Assembly (NCBI RefSeq): GCF_021491915.1
Contig: NZ_CP090836.1
Span: forward strand, 2,280,501 to 2,344,500
Source of the DNA: Paracoccus everestensis
GTDB taxonomy: Bacteria; Pseudomonadota; Alphaproteobacteria; Rhodobacterales; Rhodobacteraceae
Reading direction: 5' to 3'
DNA: 64,000 nucleotides
Positions 30,068 to 39,849 of this stretch are shown here, one piece after another (position 1 is the stretch's first letter; each line of letters begins with the position of its first letter). The notes beneath the pieces were generated by a model that worked only from the letters and a program-made list of their open reading frames with translations, searched no databases and was not told the origin of the DNA. The position numbers and the translations under genes are program-made.

Positions 30068-33034
30068 ATGACCGACCAACCCAACAACGCCGATTTCCAC
30101 GATTCGTCCTTCCTTCAAGGACACAACGCGGCCTATATCGAACAGCTTTACGGCCAGTGGGCGCAGAATCCGGGTGCCTTCGACGCCGCCTGGGACGCAT
30201 TCTTCCGCAGCCTGGGCGATACCGGAGAGGATGCCGCGCGCGAGGCCAGCGGCGCCAGCTGGAAGCGCGCCGACTGGCCGCCGGTGCCGTCGGATGAAAC
30301 CACCGCAGCCTTGACCGGCGAATGGGCGATGGCCTCCAAGGTCGAGGCCACCGCCGCGATGAAGAAGATCGCCGCCGTGGCCGAGGAAAAGGGCGTTCGC
30401 CTGACCGAGGACCAGATGCGCCAGGCGGTGCTGGATTCGATCCGCGCCCTGATGCTGATCCGGGCCTTCCGCATCCGCGGCCACCTGCACGCCAACCTGG
30501 ATCCGCTGGGCCTTCGCGACGTGCCCGACCATGGGGAACTGAACCCCGCCACCTATGGCTTCGGCCCCGGCGATCTGGACCGGCCGATCTTCATCGACAA
30601 CGTGCTGGGCCTGGAAATCGCATCCATCCGCCAGATCACCGAATTGATGCAGCGGACCTATTGCGGCACCTTCGCGATCCAGTTCATGCACATTTCCAAC
30701 CCCGACGAAGCCGCCTGGCTGAAGGAACGGATCGAGGGTTACGGCAAGGAAATCCAGTTCACCCAGGAAGGCCGCCGCGCCATCCTGAACAAGCTGGTCG
30801 AAGCTGAGGGCTTCGAGAAGTTCCTGCACGTGAAATACATGGGCACCAAGCGTTTCGGCCTTGACGGGGGCGAGGCGCTGATCCCGGCGATGGAACAGAT
30901 CATCAAGCGCGGCGGTGCCTTGGGGATCCGGGAAATCGTCGTGGGGATGCCGCACCGGGGCCGCTTGTCGGTGCTGGCCAACGTGCTGTCGAAACCCTAT
31001 CGCGCGATCTTCCACGAATTCCAGGGCGGCAGCTTCAAGCCCGAGGACGTGGACGGTTCGGGCGACGTGAAATACCACCTGGGCGCGTCCAGCGACCGGG
31101 AATTCGACGGCAATACGGTTCACCTGTCGCTGACTGCCAACCCGTCCCACCTGGAGGCCGTGAACCCCGTCGTGCTGGGCAAGGCGCGGGCCAAGGGCGA
31201 CCAGCTGGGCGACACGCATGATCGCACCGCGGTCCTGCCGATCCTGCTGCATGGCGACGCGGCCTTTGCGGGCCAGGGCGTGGTGGCCGAATGCCTGCAA
31301 TTGTCGGGCATCAAGGGCCACCGCACCGGGGGCTGCATCCATATCGTGGTGAACAACCAGATCGGTTTCACCACCGCGCCGCATTTCAGCCGCACCTCGC
31401 CCTATCCCACCGACATCGCCCTGATGGTCGAGGCGCCGATCTTCCACGTGAATGGCGACGACCCCGAGGCCGTGGTCCATGCCGCCAAGGTCGCGACCGA
31501 GTTCCGCCAGAAGTTCCAGAAGGACGTGGTGCTGGACATCTTCTGCTATCGCCGCTTCGGTCACAACGAAGGCGACGAGCCGATGTTCACCAACCCGGCG
31601 ATGTACACCAAGATCAAGGGCCACAAGACGACGCTGCAGCTTTACACCGAACGCCTGGTCGCAGACGGCCTGATCCCCGAGGGCGAGATCGAGGACATGA
31701 AGGCCGCGTTCCAGAACCACCTGAACGAGGAGTTCGAGGTGGGCAAGGCCTTCAAGCCGAACAAGGCCGACTGGCTGGACGGCAAGTGGTCGGGCCTGGA
31801 CCGCGAGGGCGCCGAATACGTTTCGGGCGAAACCGGGATCGAGCCGTCCACCATGGCCCAGATCGGCCGTGCGCTGACCACGGTTCCCGAAGGCCACAGC
31901 CTGCACAAGACGGTGGGCCGCCTTCTGGACGCCAAGCGCCAGATGTTCGAAACCGGCGAAGGTTTCGACTGGGCCACGGGCGAGGCGCTGGCCTTCGGAT
32001 CGCTGCTGGTGGAAGGCAAGACCGTGCGTCTGGCCGGCCAGGACAGCACGCGCGGCACCTTCAGCCAGCGTCATTCGGCATTCATCGACCAGAAGTCCGA
32101 GGATCGTTACTATCCGCTGAACCACATCGCCGACGGCCAGGCGCATTACGAGGTCATCGATTCGATGCTGTCGGAATATGCGGTCCTGGGCTTTGAATAC
32201 GGGTATTCGCTGGCCGAACCGAACGCGCTTGTGTTGTGGGAAGCCCAGTTCGGCGATTTCGCCAACGGCGCGCAGATCATGTTCGACCAGTTCATCTCGT
32301 CCGGCGAGAAGAAATGGCTGCGTATGTCCGGGCTGGTGATGTTGCTGCCCCACGGCTTCGAGGGCCAGGGACCGGAACATTCCTCCGCCCGCCTGGAACG
32401 GTTCCTGCAGATGTGCGCCGAGGATAACTGGATCGTCGCCAACTGCACGACGCCGGCCAACTATTTCCACATCCTGCGCCGCCAGATGCACCGCCGGTTC
32501 CGCAAGCCGCTGGTGCTGATGACGCCGAAATCGCTGCTGCGCCATCCCAAGGCCACCAGCCGGGCCGCGGATTTCCAGACCGGATCCACCTTCCACCGCG
32601 TGCTGTGGGACGACGCGCAGCAGGGCAGCTCCGACATCACGCTGGTGCCCGATCACCGCATCCGCCGCGTGGTGATCTGTTCGGGCAAGGTCTATTACGA
32701 CCTGCTGAAGGCGCGGGACGAGGCCGGGATCGACGACATCTATCTGTTGCGCCTGGAACAGTTCTATCCCTTCCCCGCGCAGTCGATGGTCAAGGAACTG
32801 GCCCGCTTCAAGGACGCCGAGATCATCTGGTGCCAGGAAGAGCCCAAGAACCAGGGAGGGTGGAGCTTCGTGGAGCCCTACCTGGAATGGTCGCTGGACC
32901 GGCTTGGCGCGCGACACAACCGCGCGCGCTATGTCGGGCGCAACGCCGCCGCATCGGTCGCCACGGGCCTTGGGTCGCGCCACAAGGCCGAGCAAGAGGC
33001 CCTGGTGTCCGAGGCGCTGTCGCTTGAAGGATGA
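30068..33034 (+). CDS. sucA: 2-oxoglutarate dehydrogenase E1 component
   Basis: The thiamine-diphosphate E1 of the 2-oxoglutarate dehydrogenase complex, which decarboxylates 2-oxoglutarate and passes the succinyl group to SucB. The 988-residue length is normal. The N-terminal helix [13 protein letters not shown] is present, and the ThDP motif lies around [11 protein letters not shown]. The active-site pieces [15 protein letters not shown] and [11 protein letters not shown] are intact, as is the C-terminal [11 protein letters not shown]. The start at 30068 follows 46 bp of leader. The stop is 4 bp before sucB. Confidence 0.98.
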   Translation: MTDQPNNADFHDSSFLQGHNAAYIEQLYGQWAQNPGAFDAAWDAFFRSLGDTGEDAAREASGASWKRADWPPVPSDETTAALTGEWAMASKVEATAAMKKIAAVAEEKGVRLTEDQMRQAVLDSIRALMLIRAFRIRGHLHANLDPLGLRDVPDHGELNPATYGFGPGDLDRPIFIDNVLGLEIASIRQITELMQRTYCGTFAIQFMHISNPDEAAWLKERIEGYGKEIQFTQEGRRAILNKLVEAEGFEKFLHVKYMGTKRFGLDGGEALIPAMEQIIKRGGALGIREIVVGMPHRGRLSVLANVLSKPYRAIFHEFQGGSFKPEDVDGSGDVKYHLGASSDREFDGNTVHLSLTANPSHLEAVNPVVLGKARAKGDQLGDTHDRTAVLPILLHGDAAFAGQGVVAECLQLSGIKGHRTGGCIHIVVNNQIGFTTAPHFSRTSPYPTDIALMVEAPIFHVNGDDPEAVVHAAKVATEFRQKFQKDVVLDIFCYRRFGHNEGDEPMFTNPAMYTKIKGHKTTLQLYTERLVADGLIPEGEIEDMKAAFQNHLNEEFEVGKAFKPNKADWLDGKWSGLDREGAEYVSGETGIEPSTMAQIGRALTTVPEGHSLHKTVGRLLDAKRQMFETGEGFDWATGEALAFGSLLVEGKTVRLAGQDSTRGTFSQRHSAFIDQKSEDRYYPLNHIADGQAHYEVIDSMLSEYAVLGFEYGYSLAEPNALVLWEAQFGDFANGAQIMFDQFISSGEKKWLRMSGLVMLLPHGFEGQGPEHSSARLERFLQMCAEDNWIVANCTTPANYFHILRRQMHRRFRKPLVLMTPKSLLRHPKATSRAADFQTGSTFHRVLWDDAQQGSSDITLVPDHRIRRVVICSGKVYYDLLKARDEAGIDDIYLLRLEQFYPFPAQSMVKELARFKDAEIIWCQEEPKNQGGWSFVEPYLEWSLDRLGARHNRARYVGRNAAASVATGLGSRHKAEQEALVSEALSLEG

Positions 33035-33038
33035 TCTG

Positions 33039-34640
33039 ATGCCCACTCAAGTCCGCGTGCCCGCACTGGGCGAATCCGTCACCGAGGCGACCGTCGCCAC
33101 CTGGTTCAAGAAACCGGGTGACGCGGTCGCGGTGGACGAGATGCTGTGCGAGTTGGAAACCGACAAGGTGACGGTCGAGGTGCCCAGCCCGGCTGCGGGC
33201 ATTCTGGCCGAAATCGTCGCGGCGGAAGGCGAAACCGTTGGTCCCGACGCGCTGCTGGCCCAGATCTCTGACGCCGGCAGCGACATCCCCCAAGAACAAC
33301 CGAAGGCCGAGACGGCCCAGAAGACCCCGGAAGGACAAAAGATGAGCGGCAAATCCGTGGACGTGATGGTCCCCGCGCTTGGCGAAAGCGTGACCGAGGC
33401 GACCGTGGCCACCTGGTTCAAGAAGCCCGGCGATACTGTCGCCGTGGACGAGATGCTGTGCGAACTGGAAACCGACAAGGTCTCGGTCGAGGTGCCCAGC
33501 CCCGCCGCCGGTGTCCTGGCGGACATCCTGGCCGAGGAAGGCGCGACCGTGGACGCCAAGGCGCGCCTGGCGATCATCACCGAAGGCGCGGCGGGTGCAG
33601 CGCCCCGTCCGGCCGAACGGCCCGCCAGCGGATCCGCCGACAACAAGGGCGCCTATGGCAATGCCGCGCCCCCGGTCGGGTCCGCATCGGGCGGCGAGGA
33701 CGGGACCACGGCAGGCGAGGTCGGATCGCCCGGCGCCGGCCCCGAACAGATGCAGCCCCGTTCCGATGTTGAGGACGCGCCCTCGGCCAAGAAAGCCATG
33801 GCCGAAAAGGGTGTCAGCCGCGACCAGGTGACGGGTTCGGGCCGCGATGGCCGGATCATGAAGGAAGACGTGGCCAAGGCCCAACCCGCGGCCAAACCGG
33901 CCGCCCCTGCCCCGGCGGCCCCCCGCCCGGCCGAGGATGCCGCGCGCGAGGAACGGGTGAAAATGACCCGCCTGCGCCAGACCATCGCGCGCCGCCTGAA
34001 GGACGCGCAGAACACCGCGGCGATGCTGACGACCTATAACGAGGCCGACATGAGCGGCATCATGGGGCTTCGCAACGAATACAAGGACGCCTTCGAGAAG
34101 AAGCACAAGGTCAAGCTGGGCTTCATGTCCTTCTTCGTGAAGGCCTGCTGCCACGCCCTGAAGGAAGTCCCCGAGGTCAACGCGGAAATCGACGGCACCG
34201 ACGTGGTTTACAAGAACTATGTCAACATGGGCGTGGCCGTGGGCACCCCCTCGGGTCTGGTTGTCCCCGTGGTCCGCGACGCCGATCAAAAGGGCTTTGC
34301 CGCGATCGAGAAGGAAATCGCGGAACTGGGCTCCAAGGGCCGCGACGGCAAGCTGACCATGCAGGAAATGCAGGGCGGCACCTTCACCATCTCGAACGGG
34401 GGGGTTTACGGCTCGCTGATGTCCTCGCCCATCCTGAATCCGCCGCAGTCGGGGATCCTGGGAATGCACAAGATCCAGGACCGCCCGGTCGTGGTGGGCG
34501 GGCAGATCGTCATCCGTCCGATGATGTATCTGGCGCTGTCCTATGACCACCGGGTCGTGGACGGCAAGGGCGCCGTGACCTTCCTGGTGCGCGTCAAGGA
34601 AGCGCTGGAGGATCCGCGCCGCCTGCTGATGGATCTGTAA
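33039..34640 (+). CDS. sucB: Dihydrolipoyl succinyltransferase (2-oxoglutarate dehydrogenase E2), two lipoyl domains
   Basis: The E2 core that transfers succinyl from lipoate to CoA. The 533-residue protein has two tandem lipoyl domains with lipoyl lysines at Lys43 and Lys147 (both in ETDKV(T/S)VEVPSPAAG). An Ala/Pro linker and a peripheral-subunit-binding domain follow near residues 245-285, then the catalytic domain with the conserved YDHRVVDG histidine near residue 504. Most bacterial SucB proteins carry one lipoyl domain, so this copy is longer. The start at 33039 is the only one giving both domains. Confidence 0.96.
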   Translation: MPTQVRVPALGESVTEATVATWFKKPGDAVAVDEMLCELETDKVTVEVPSPAAGILAEIVAAEGETVGPDALLAQISDAGSDIPQEQPKAETAQKTPEGQKMSGKSVDVMVPALGESVTEATVATWFKKPGDTVAVDEMLCELETDKVSVEVPSPAAGVLADILAEEGATVDAKARLAIITEGAAGAAPRPAERPASGSADNKGAYGNAAPPVGSASGGEDGTTAGEVGSPGAGPEQMQPRSDVEDAPSAKKAMAEKGVSRDQVTGSGRDGRIMKEDVAKAQPAAKPAAPAPAAPRPAEDAAREERVKMTRLRQTIARRLKDAQNTAAMLTTYNEADMSGIMGLRNEYKDAFEKKHKVKLGFMSFFVKACCHALKEVPEVNAEIDGTDVVYKNYVNMGVAVGTPSGLVVPVVRDADQKGFAAIEKEIAELGSKGRDGKLTMQEMQGGTFTISNGGVYGSLMSSPILNPPQSGILGMHKIQDRPVVVGGQIVIRPMMYLALSYDHRVVDGKGAVTFLVRVKEALEDPRRLLMDL

Positions 34641-34648
34641 CACCACAG

Positions 34649-34679
34649 GGCACCTCCGCACGCGCGGCGGTGCCTTTTT
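34649..34679 (+). terminator. Terminator after sucB
   Basis: GGCACC-CCGC pairs with GCGG-GGTGCC around an ACGC loop, followed by TTTTT. It is a good Rho-independent terminator 9 bp after the sucB stop, upstream of the small ORF, so the downstream genes need their own promoter or readthrough. Confidence 0.85.
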
Positions 34680-34694
34680 GCGAAAGGCCAGGCC

Positions 34695-34949
34695 ATGCAA
34701 CTGATCGCCCATTACACCCTCGTCGATTATGCGGCCTTCCGTGCCGCCTTTGACGCCGATGCCGAGGATCGCGGCCATAACGGGCTGTCGCTGCTGCAAT
34801 TGTGGCGCGAGGATGGCGGCAATGCCTGGGCGTTGTATCAGGTGAACGACGCCAAGGCCGCGCGGGCCTATCTGTCCGGGGGCGCCGCTGCCTTCAATGC
34901 GCAGGCAGGCGTCAGCGCGACCGATTTCCACTTCCTGGAAACCGCCTGA
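34695..34949 (+). CDS. Small hypothetical protein between sucB and MAPEG
   Basis: An 84-residue soluble protein with a ferredoxin-like (ABM-like) texture: MQLIAHYTLVDYAAFRAAF at the N-terminus, then LWREDGGNAWALYQVNDAKAARAYLSG. No signal peptide or membrane segment is present. A conserved domain cannot be named with confidence. GAAAGGCCAGGCC precedes the ATG. It ends 1 bp before the MAPEG start, which suggests co-transcription. Confidence 0.65.
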   Translation: MQLIAHYTLVDYAAFRAAFDADAEDRGHNGLSLLQLWREDGGNAWALYQVNDAKAARAYLSGGAAAFNAQAGVSATDFHFLETA

Positions 34950-34950
34950 C

Positions 34951-35343
34951 ATGATGACCCCCGAACTGACCGTTCTGGCCCTTGCGGGCCTCGTGCAGGC
35001 CATCCAGTTTGCCGCCTTTTCGATCACCGCGAATCTTCAGGTCGGCCCCAAGGTCGCCATGGGACCGCGCGACAATGCTCCGGCCCTGAAGGGAACGGCC
35101 GGGCGCCTGCAACGTGCGCTGAACAACCATTTCGAAGGGTTGATCCTGTTCACTTTGGCAGTGGTCGTGGTCACGCTTGGCGGGCAGTCGTCCGGCGTCA
35201 CCGCAACCTGCGCATGGATTTATCTTGCCGCGCGAATCCTTTATGTCCCCGCCTATGTTCTTGGCTGGGTGCCTTGGCGCTCGGCCATCTGGGCCGTGGG
35301 GTTCGCGGCAACGATGTTGATGATATTGGCCGCGCTGTTCTAG
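34951..35343 (+). CDS. MAPEG family membrane protein
   Basis: A 130-residue protein with four hydrophobic helices of the MAPEG (membrane-associated eicosanoid/glutathione metabolism) family. The conserved loop RAxNNHFEGLILF is present as RALNNHFEGLILFTLAVVVV, and the last helix has the RILYVPAYVLG motif. Bacterial MAPEG proteins have glutathione transferase or peroxidase activity in some cases; the substrate here is unknown. Two adjacent ATGs (34951 and 34954) are possible. It lies between sucB and lpdA. Confidence 0.85.
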   Translation: MMTPELTVLALAGLVQAIQFAAFSITANLQVGPKVAMGPRDNAPALKGTAGRLQRALNNHFEGLILFTLAVVVVTLGGQSSGVTATCAWIYLAARILYVPAYVLGWVPWRSAIWAVGFAATMLMILAALF

Positions 35344-35376
35344 GCAGCGGCCGTGAGGGACAAGAAGGAACAAGCC

Positions 35377-36771
35377 ATGTCCACCTATGATCTGATCGTG
35401 ATCGGCGCCGGGCCGGGCGGTTATGTCTGCGCCATCCGCGCAGCCCAGCTTGGTCTGAAGGTCGCCTGCGTCGAGGGGCGCGACACCCTGGGCGGCACCT
35501 GCCTGAACGTGGGCTGCATCCCGTCCAAGGCCCTGCTGCACGCCAGCCACATGGCGCATGAAGCCCATGAGAACTTCGAAAAGATGGGCCTGAACGTGGG
35601 CAACGTCGAGGTCGATTGGCAGAAGATGCAGGGCTACAAGGCCGACACGGTCGCGGGCAACACCAAGGGCATCGAGTTCCTGTTCAAGAAGAACAAGATC
35701 GACTGGCTGAAAGGCTGGGCAGAGATCCCGGCGCCGGGCAAGGTCAAGGTCGGCGACACCACGCACGAGGCCAGGAACATCGTGATCGCCACCGGATCGG
35801 TCCCGTCGGCGCTGAAGGGGGTGACGGTGGACAACGACGCGGGCATCGTGGTGGATTCCACCGGCGTTCTGACCTTGCCGAAGATCCCCGGGTCCATGGT
35901 CGTGATCGGCGCGGGCGTGATCGGGCTGGAACTGGGTTCGGTCTATGCCCGCTTGGGGACACAGGTGACCGTGGTCGAATACCTGGACGCCATCACCCCC
36001 GGCATGGACGCCGAGGTGCAAAAGCAGTTCCAGAAGATCCTGACCAAGCAGGGCCTAAAATTCGTCATGGGCGCTGCTGTGTCGGGGGTCGAGGCTGCCG
36101 AAGGCGGGGCCAAGGTCAACTATGCCTTGCGCAAGGACGACAGCCAGCACAGCCTGGACGCCGAGGTCGTGCTGGTCGCCACCGGCCGCCGCCCCTATGC
36201 CGACGGCTTGGGCCTTGACGCCCTGGGCATCCAGGTGACCGACCGGGGCTATGTCAAGGTGGACGGCCATTGGCAAACCTCGGTTCCCGGCATTTATGCC
36301 ATCGGCGACGCGGCCCCCGGCCCGATGCTGGCCCACAAGGCCGAGGACGAGGGCATGGCCGTGGCCGAGGTGATCGCGGGCAAGCATGGCCATGTGAATT
36401 ATGACGTGATCCCCGGCGTGATCTATACCATGCCCGAGGTCGCGGCAGTCGGCCTGACCGAGGAAGCCGCCAAGGCTGACGGTCGCAAGATCAAGGTGGG
36501 CAAGTTCCCCTTCATGGGCAATGCGCGCGCCAAGGCGGTGATGCAGGCGGACGGGTTCGTCAAGCTGATCGCCGATGCGGAAACCGACCGGATCCTCGGC
36601 TGTCACATCATCGGCCCGAATGCCGGAGAGATGATCCACGAGGTCTGCGTGGCGATGGAATTCGGCGCGGCCGCGCAGGATCTGGCGCTGACCTGCCATG
36701 CGCATCCGACCACCTCGGAAGCCGTACGCGAAGCGGCGCTGGCCTGCGGCGACGGCGCGATCCATGTTTGA
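35377..36771 (+). CDS. lpdA: Dihydrolipoyl dehydrogenase (E3)
   Basis: Reoxidises dihydrolipoamide on SucB and passes electrons to NAD. The 464-residue protein has the FAD fold [18 protein letters not shown], the redox disulfide in [16 protein letters not shown] (Cys42 and Cys47), and the C-terminal catalytic histidine in [11 protein letters not shown]. The second NAD-binding fold lies around [19 protein letters not shown]. It follows sucA-sucB with two small genes between, consistent with a complex-forming cluster. The ATG at 35377 is preceded by GAAGGAA. Its 3' end overlaps the next gene by 8 bases. Confidence 0.97.
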   Translation: MSTYDLIVIGAGPGGYVCAIRAAQLGLKVACVEGRDTLGGTCLNVGCIPSKALLHASHMAHEAHENFEKMGLNVGNVEVDWQKMQGYKADTVAGNTKGIEFLFKKNKIDWLKGWAEIPAPGKVKVGDTTHEARNIVIATGSVPSALKGVTVDNDAGIVVDSTGVLTLPKIPGSMVVIGAGVIGLELGSVYARLGTQVTVVEYLDAITPGMDAEVQKQFQKILTKQGLKFVMGAAVSGVEAAEGGAKVNYALRKDDSQHSLDAEVVLVATGRRPYADGLGLDALGIQVTDRGYVKVDGHWQTSVPGIYAIGDAAPGPMLAHKAEDEGMAVAEVIAGKHGHVNYDVIPGVIYTMPEVAAVGLTEEAAKADGRKIKVGKFPFMGNARAKAVMQADGFVKLIADAETDRILGCHIIGPNAGEMIHEVCVAMEFGAAAQDLALTCHAHPTTSEAVREAALACGDGAIHV

Positions 36772-37234
36772 TCTTGGCCGGCGCGGGCTGATCCTGGCGA
36801 CGCTTGCCCTTGCCGCCTGCGGCGGGGGCGGTGCCCCGATGCCGGGGGGCCTGGGCCGCAACGGGCTTTACCCGAACGAGACGCCGGAACTGCGCGCGCG
36901 CATCAATTACTGGTCGCGCCAGTATCAGGTGCCGTCCGCCATGGTGCAACGGATCATCCTGCGGGAATCGCAGCATCGGCCCGGTGCGCGCAACGGTTCG
37001 TATTACGGGCTGATGCAGCTGAGTCCGCAAACCGCCCGCACCATGGGCCATCGCGGATCGCCGGCCAGCCTGCTGGATGCGGATACGAACCTGCGCTATG
37101 GCGTCAAATACCTGCGCGGCGCCTGGATGGTGGCGGACGGCAACCCCGACAAGACGGTCATGTGGTATTCGCGCGGCTATTACTACGAAGCCAAGCGCAA
37201 GGGCCTGTTGAAGCAAACCGGCCTGCGGGGCTGA
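36764..37234 (+). CDS. Lytic transglycosylase lipoprotein (SLT domain)
   Basis: A 156-residue lipoprotein: the signal [19 protein letters not shown] has Cys19. The SLT lysozyme-like domain follows, with catalytic Glu68 in [15 protein letters not shown], then [16 protein letters not shown] and [12 protein letters not shown]. It cleaves peptidoglycan glycan strands to leave anhydro-muropeptides. The ATG at 36764 lies inside the last codons of lpdA (8-base overlap). The C-terminus is short relative to MltE/MltC-type enzymes but covers the core domain. Confidence 0.85.
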   Translation: MFDLGRRGLILATLALAACGGGGAPMPGGLGRNGLYPNETPELRARINYWSRQYQVPSAMVQRIILRESQHRPGARNGSYYGLMQLSPQTARTMGHRGSPASLLDADTNLRYGVKYLRGAWMVADGNPDKTVMWYSRGYYYEAKRKGLLKQTGLRG

Positions 37235-37238
37235 GGCT

Positions 37239-37308
37239 TCTTCTTCACGCAAATATCCTCGGGGGTGAATTGCGCCCCGGGCGCAAGAGGGGGCGCGAGC
37301 GCCCCCTT
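37239..37308 (-). repeat. Intergenic hairpin plus GGATATTT element, copy D
   Basis: On the minus strand after the pgk stop there are two hairpins: GGGGGCGC/GCGCCCCC, and TGCGCCCCGGGCGCA, itself a palindrome. Then comes CCCCCGAGGATATTTGCG and GAAGAAG. The plus-strand string CTTCTTCACGCAAATATCC is shared exactly with copy C. It lies between the convergent lytic transglycosylase and pgk genes. Confidence 0.6.
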
Positions 37309-37314
37309 TCTTCG

Positions 37315-38520
37315 TCAACCGTGCCGCGCCGCCTTCAGCGCCGCGACGCCAGGCAGTTCCTTGCCCTCCATCCATTCCAGGAAGGCACCCCCTGCGGTCG
37401 AGATAAATGTAAAGTCCCCGGCCACGCCCGCCTTGTTCAGCGCAGCCACCGTATCGCCGCCCCCTGCGACCGAAATCAGCCTTCCGTCCCGCGTCAGCCC
37501 GGCCGCCGCTTGCGCCGCCGCATTGGTGGCGCGGTCGAACGGCTCGATCTCGAAGGCGCCAAGGGGGCCGTTCCAGATCAGCGTCTTGCACCGCGCCATC
37601 GCCTCGCGCAGCGCATCGACGGTCGCGGGACCGGCATCCAGGATCATCGCATCCGCCGGGCAGTCCTCGACCGGCAGCACCTGGGATTCGGCGCCCGCCT
37701 TGAACTCGCGCGCCACGACGATGTCCAGCGGCAGGTGGATCACGCAGCCCCCCTGGTCGGCCTTTTCCAGGATCTGGCGCGCGGTGTCGGCCATGTCGCG
37801 TTCGGCCAGGGACGTGCCCACCTCGACCCCCTTGGCCACCAGGAAGGTGTTCGCCATGCCGCCCCCGATCACCAGGTGGTCGACCTTGTCCACCAGGTTC
37901 ATCAGCAGATCCAGCTTGGTCGAAACCTTGGCTCCGCCAACAACCGCCATCACCGGCCGCTGCGGCGTTCCAAGGGCCGCGTCAAGCGCCTTCAGCTCCG
38001 CCTCCATCAGGCGCCCCGCACCCGACGGCAACAGCCGTGCCAGCCCCTCGGTCGATCCATGTGCCCGGTGCGCGGCGGAAAAGGCGTCGTTCACGTAAGC
38101 CCCGCCTAAGGCCGCCAGCGATGCGGCAAAGGTGGGGTCGTTCGCCTCCTCGCCTTCATGAAAGCGCGTGTTTTCCAACAACGCCACGTCGCCCGGCTTC
38201 AGCCCGGCGACCACCCGCTTGGCAGGCCCCCCGATGCAATCGTCGGCAAAGACCACCGTTTGCCCAAGCGCCGCTTCCAGCGCGGGCAGGATCTGCTTCA
38301 GGCTCATGGCATCGACGCGCTTGCCCTTGGGGCGGTCGAAATGCGCCAGCAGGACCGGAATGCCGCCCCGTGCCTGGATGTCCTTGACGGTCGGCACGAT
38401 CTTTTCGATCCGTGTCGCATCCGTCACCCGGCCGTCTTCCACGGGCACGTTCACGTCCACGCGGGTCAGGACGACCTTGCCGTCCATCTCCAGATCGTCA
38501 ATCGTCTTGAAATCGGCCAT
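37315..38520 (-). CDS. pgk: Phosphoglycerate kinase
   Basis: Transfers phosphate from 1,3-bisphosphoglycerate to ADP in glycolysis, or the reverse in gluconeogenesis. The 401-residue length is standard. The N-terminal substrate motif [15 protein letters not shown] and the FDRPKGKR segment match, and the nucleotide-binding [15 protein letters not shown] is near the C-terminus. The ATG at 38520 is preferred; the upstream frame extension of 21 codons lacks family sequence. It is a single gene in reverse orientation. Confidence 0.97.
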   Translation of the reverse strand: MADFKTIDDLEMDGKVVLTRVDVNVPVEDGRVTDATRIEKIVPTVKDIQARGGIPVLLAHFDRPKGKRVDAMSLKQILPALEAALGQTVVFADDCIGGPAKRVVAGLKPGDVALLENTRFHEGEEANDPTFAASLAALGGAYVNDAFSAAHRAHGSTEGLARLLPSGAGRLMEAELKALDAALGTPQRPVMAVVGGAKVSTKLDLLMNLVDKVDHLVIGGGMANTFLVAKGVEVGTSLAERDMADTARQILEKADQGGCVIHLPLDIVVAREFKAGAESQVLPVEDCPADAMILDAGPATVDALREAMARCKTLIWNGPLGAFEIEPFDRATNAAAQAAAGLTRDGRLISVAGGGDTVAALNKAGVAGDFTFISTAGGAFLEWMEGKELPGVAALKAARHG

Positions 38521-38682
38521 CTGTGGTCCTTTCGGGCTTTTGGGGCGTCGAAGGCTTGTCCCGCATGGGGCCGTTCGCGTCAACTCTCGCGTAAGGGTGA
38601 TCCCGCCGTGATCGGGTTTGCGCGTTGCCCTTGGGGCGCCGAAGCCCTAGACCAAGACGCAAACCTTGCAAAGGAGAGCCGC

Positions 38683-39181
38683 ATGGCCGAGATCGCCGAT
38701 CCCGAAAACACCATCATCATCGAATTGAAGGATGGTCCCGTCGTCATCGAACTGCTGGCCGATGTCGCGCCCAAGCACGCCGCGCGCATGAAGGAACTGG
38801 CCCGCGCCGGAAAATACGACAACGTGGCCTTTCACCGCGTGATCGACGGCTTCATGGCACAGACCGGCGATGTGCAGCATGCCAACATGGAAAACAACTA
38901 TGCCCCGGGCCGCGCGGGCACCGGCGGTTCGGACCTGCCCGACCTTCCGGCCGAATTTTCCAAGCTGCCCCATGATCGCGGCACCTTGGGCGCGGCGCGG
39001 TCGCAGAACCCGAACAGCGCCAACAGCCAGTTCTTCATCAACTTCAAGGACAACCACTTCCTGAACGGCCAGTACACCGTTTATGGCCGGGTGATTTCCG
39101 GGATGGAGCACGTGGACAAGATCGCCAAGGGCGAACCGCCTGCAAACCCCGACCGGATGATTTCGGTCAAGGTGGCTGCCG

Positions 39182-39189
<8 letters not shown>
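38683..39189 (+). CDS. ppiB: Cytosolic peptidyl-prolyl cis-trans isomerase (cyclophilin)
   Basis: A 168-residue cyclophilin without signal peptide that catalyses proline isomerisation during folding. The cyclophilin signature is visible: FHRVIDGFMAQTGD, then GTLGAARSQNPNSANSQFFIN and LNGQYTVYGRVISGMEHVDKI. Catalytic Arg is in FHRV. A strong AAAGGAG precedes the ATG at 38683. It overlaps the next cyclophilin gene by 8 bases, so both are one transcript. Confidence 0.95.
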
Positions 39190-39772
<583 letters not shown>

Positions 39773-39781
39773 GTCGGCATG

Positions 39782-39805
39782 AAGGGGGCCCCGCGCCCCC
39801 TTTTT
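39782..39805 (+). terminator. Terminator after the cyclophilin pair
   Basis: AAGGGGGC pairs with GCCCCCTT around CCCGC, with a following TTT run. It lies 10 bp after the stop of the second cyclophilin gene. Confidence 0.82.
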
Positions 39806-39849
39806 CGCACTTGCAGCATCGGCTGCCACGCGCCTATCGTTTCCGCGAC

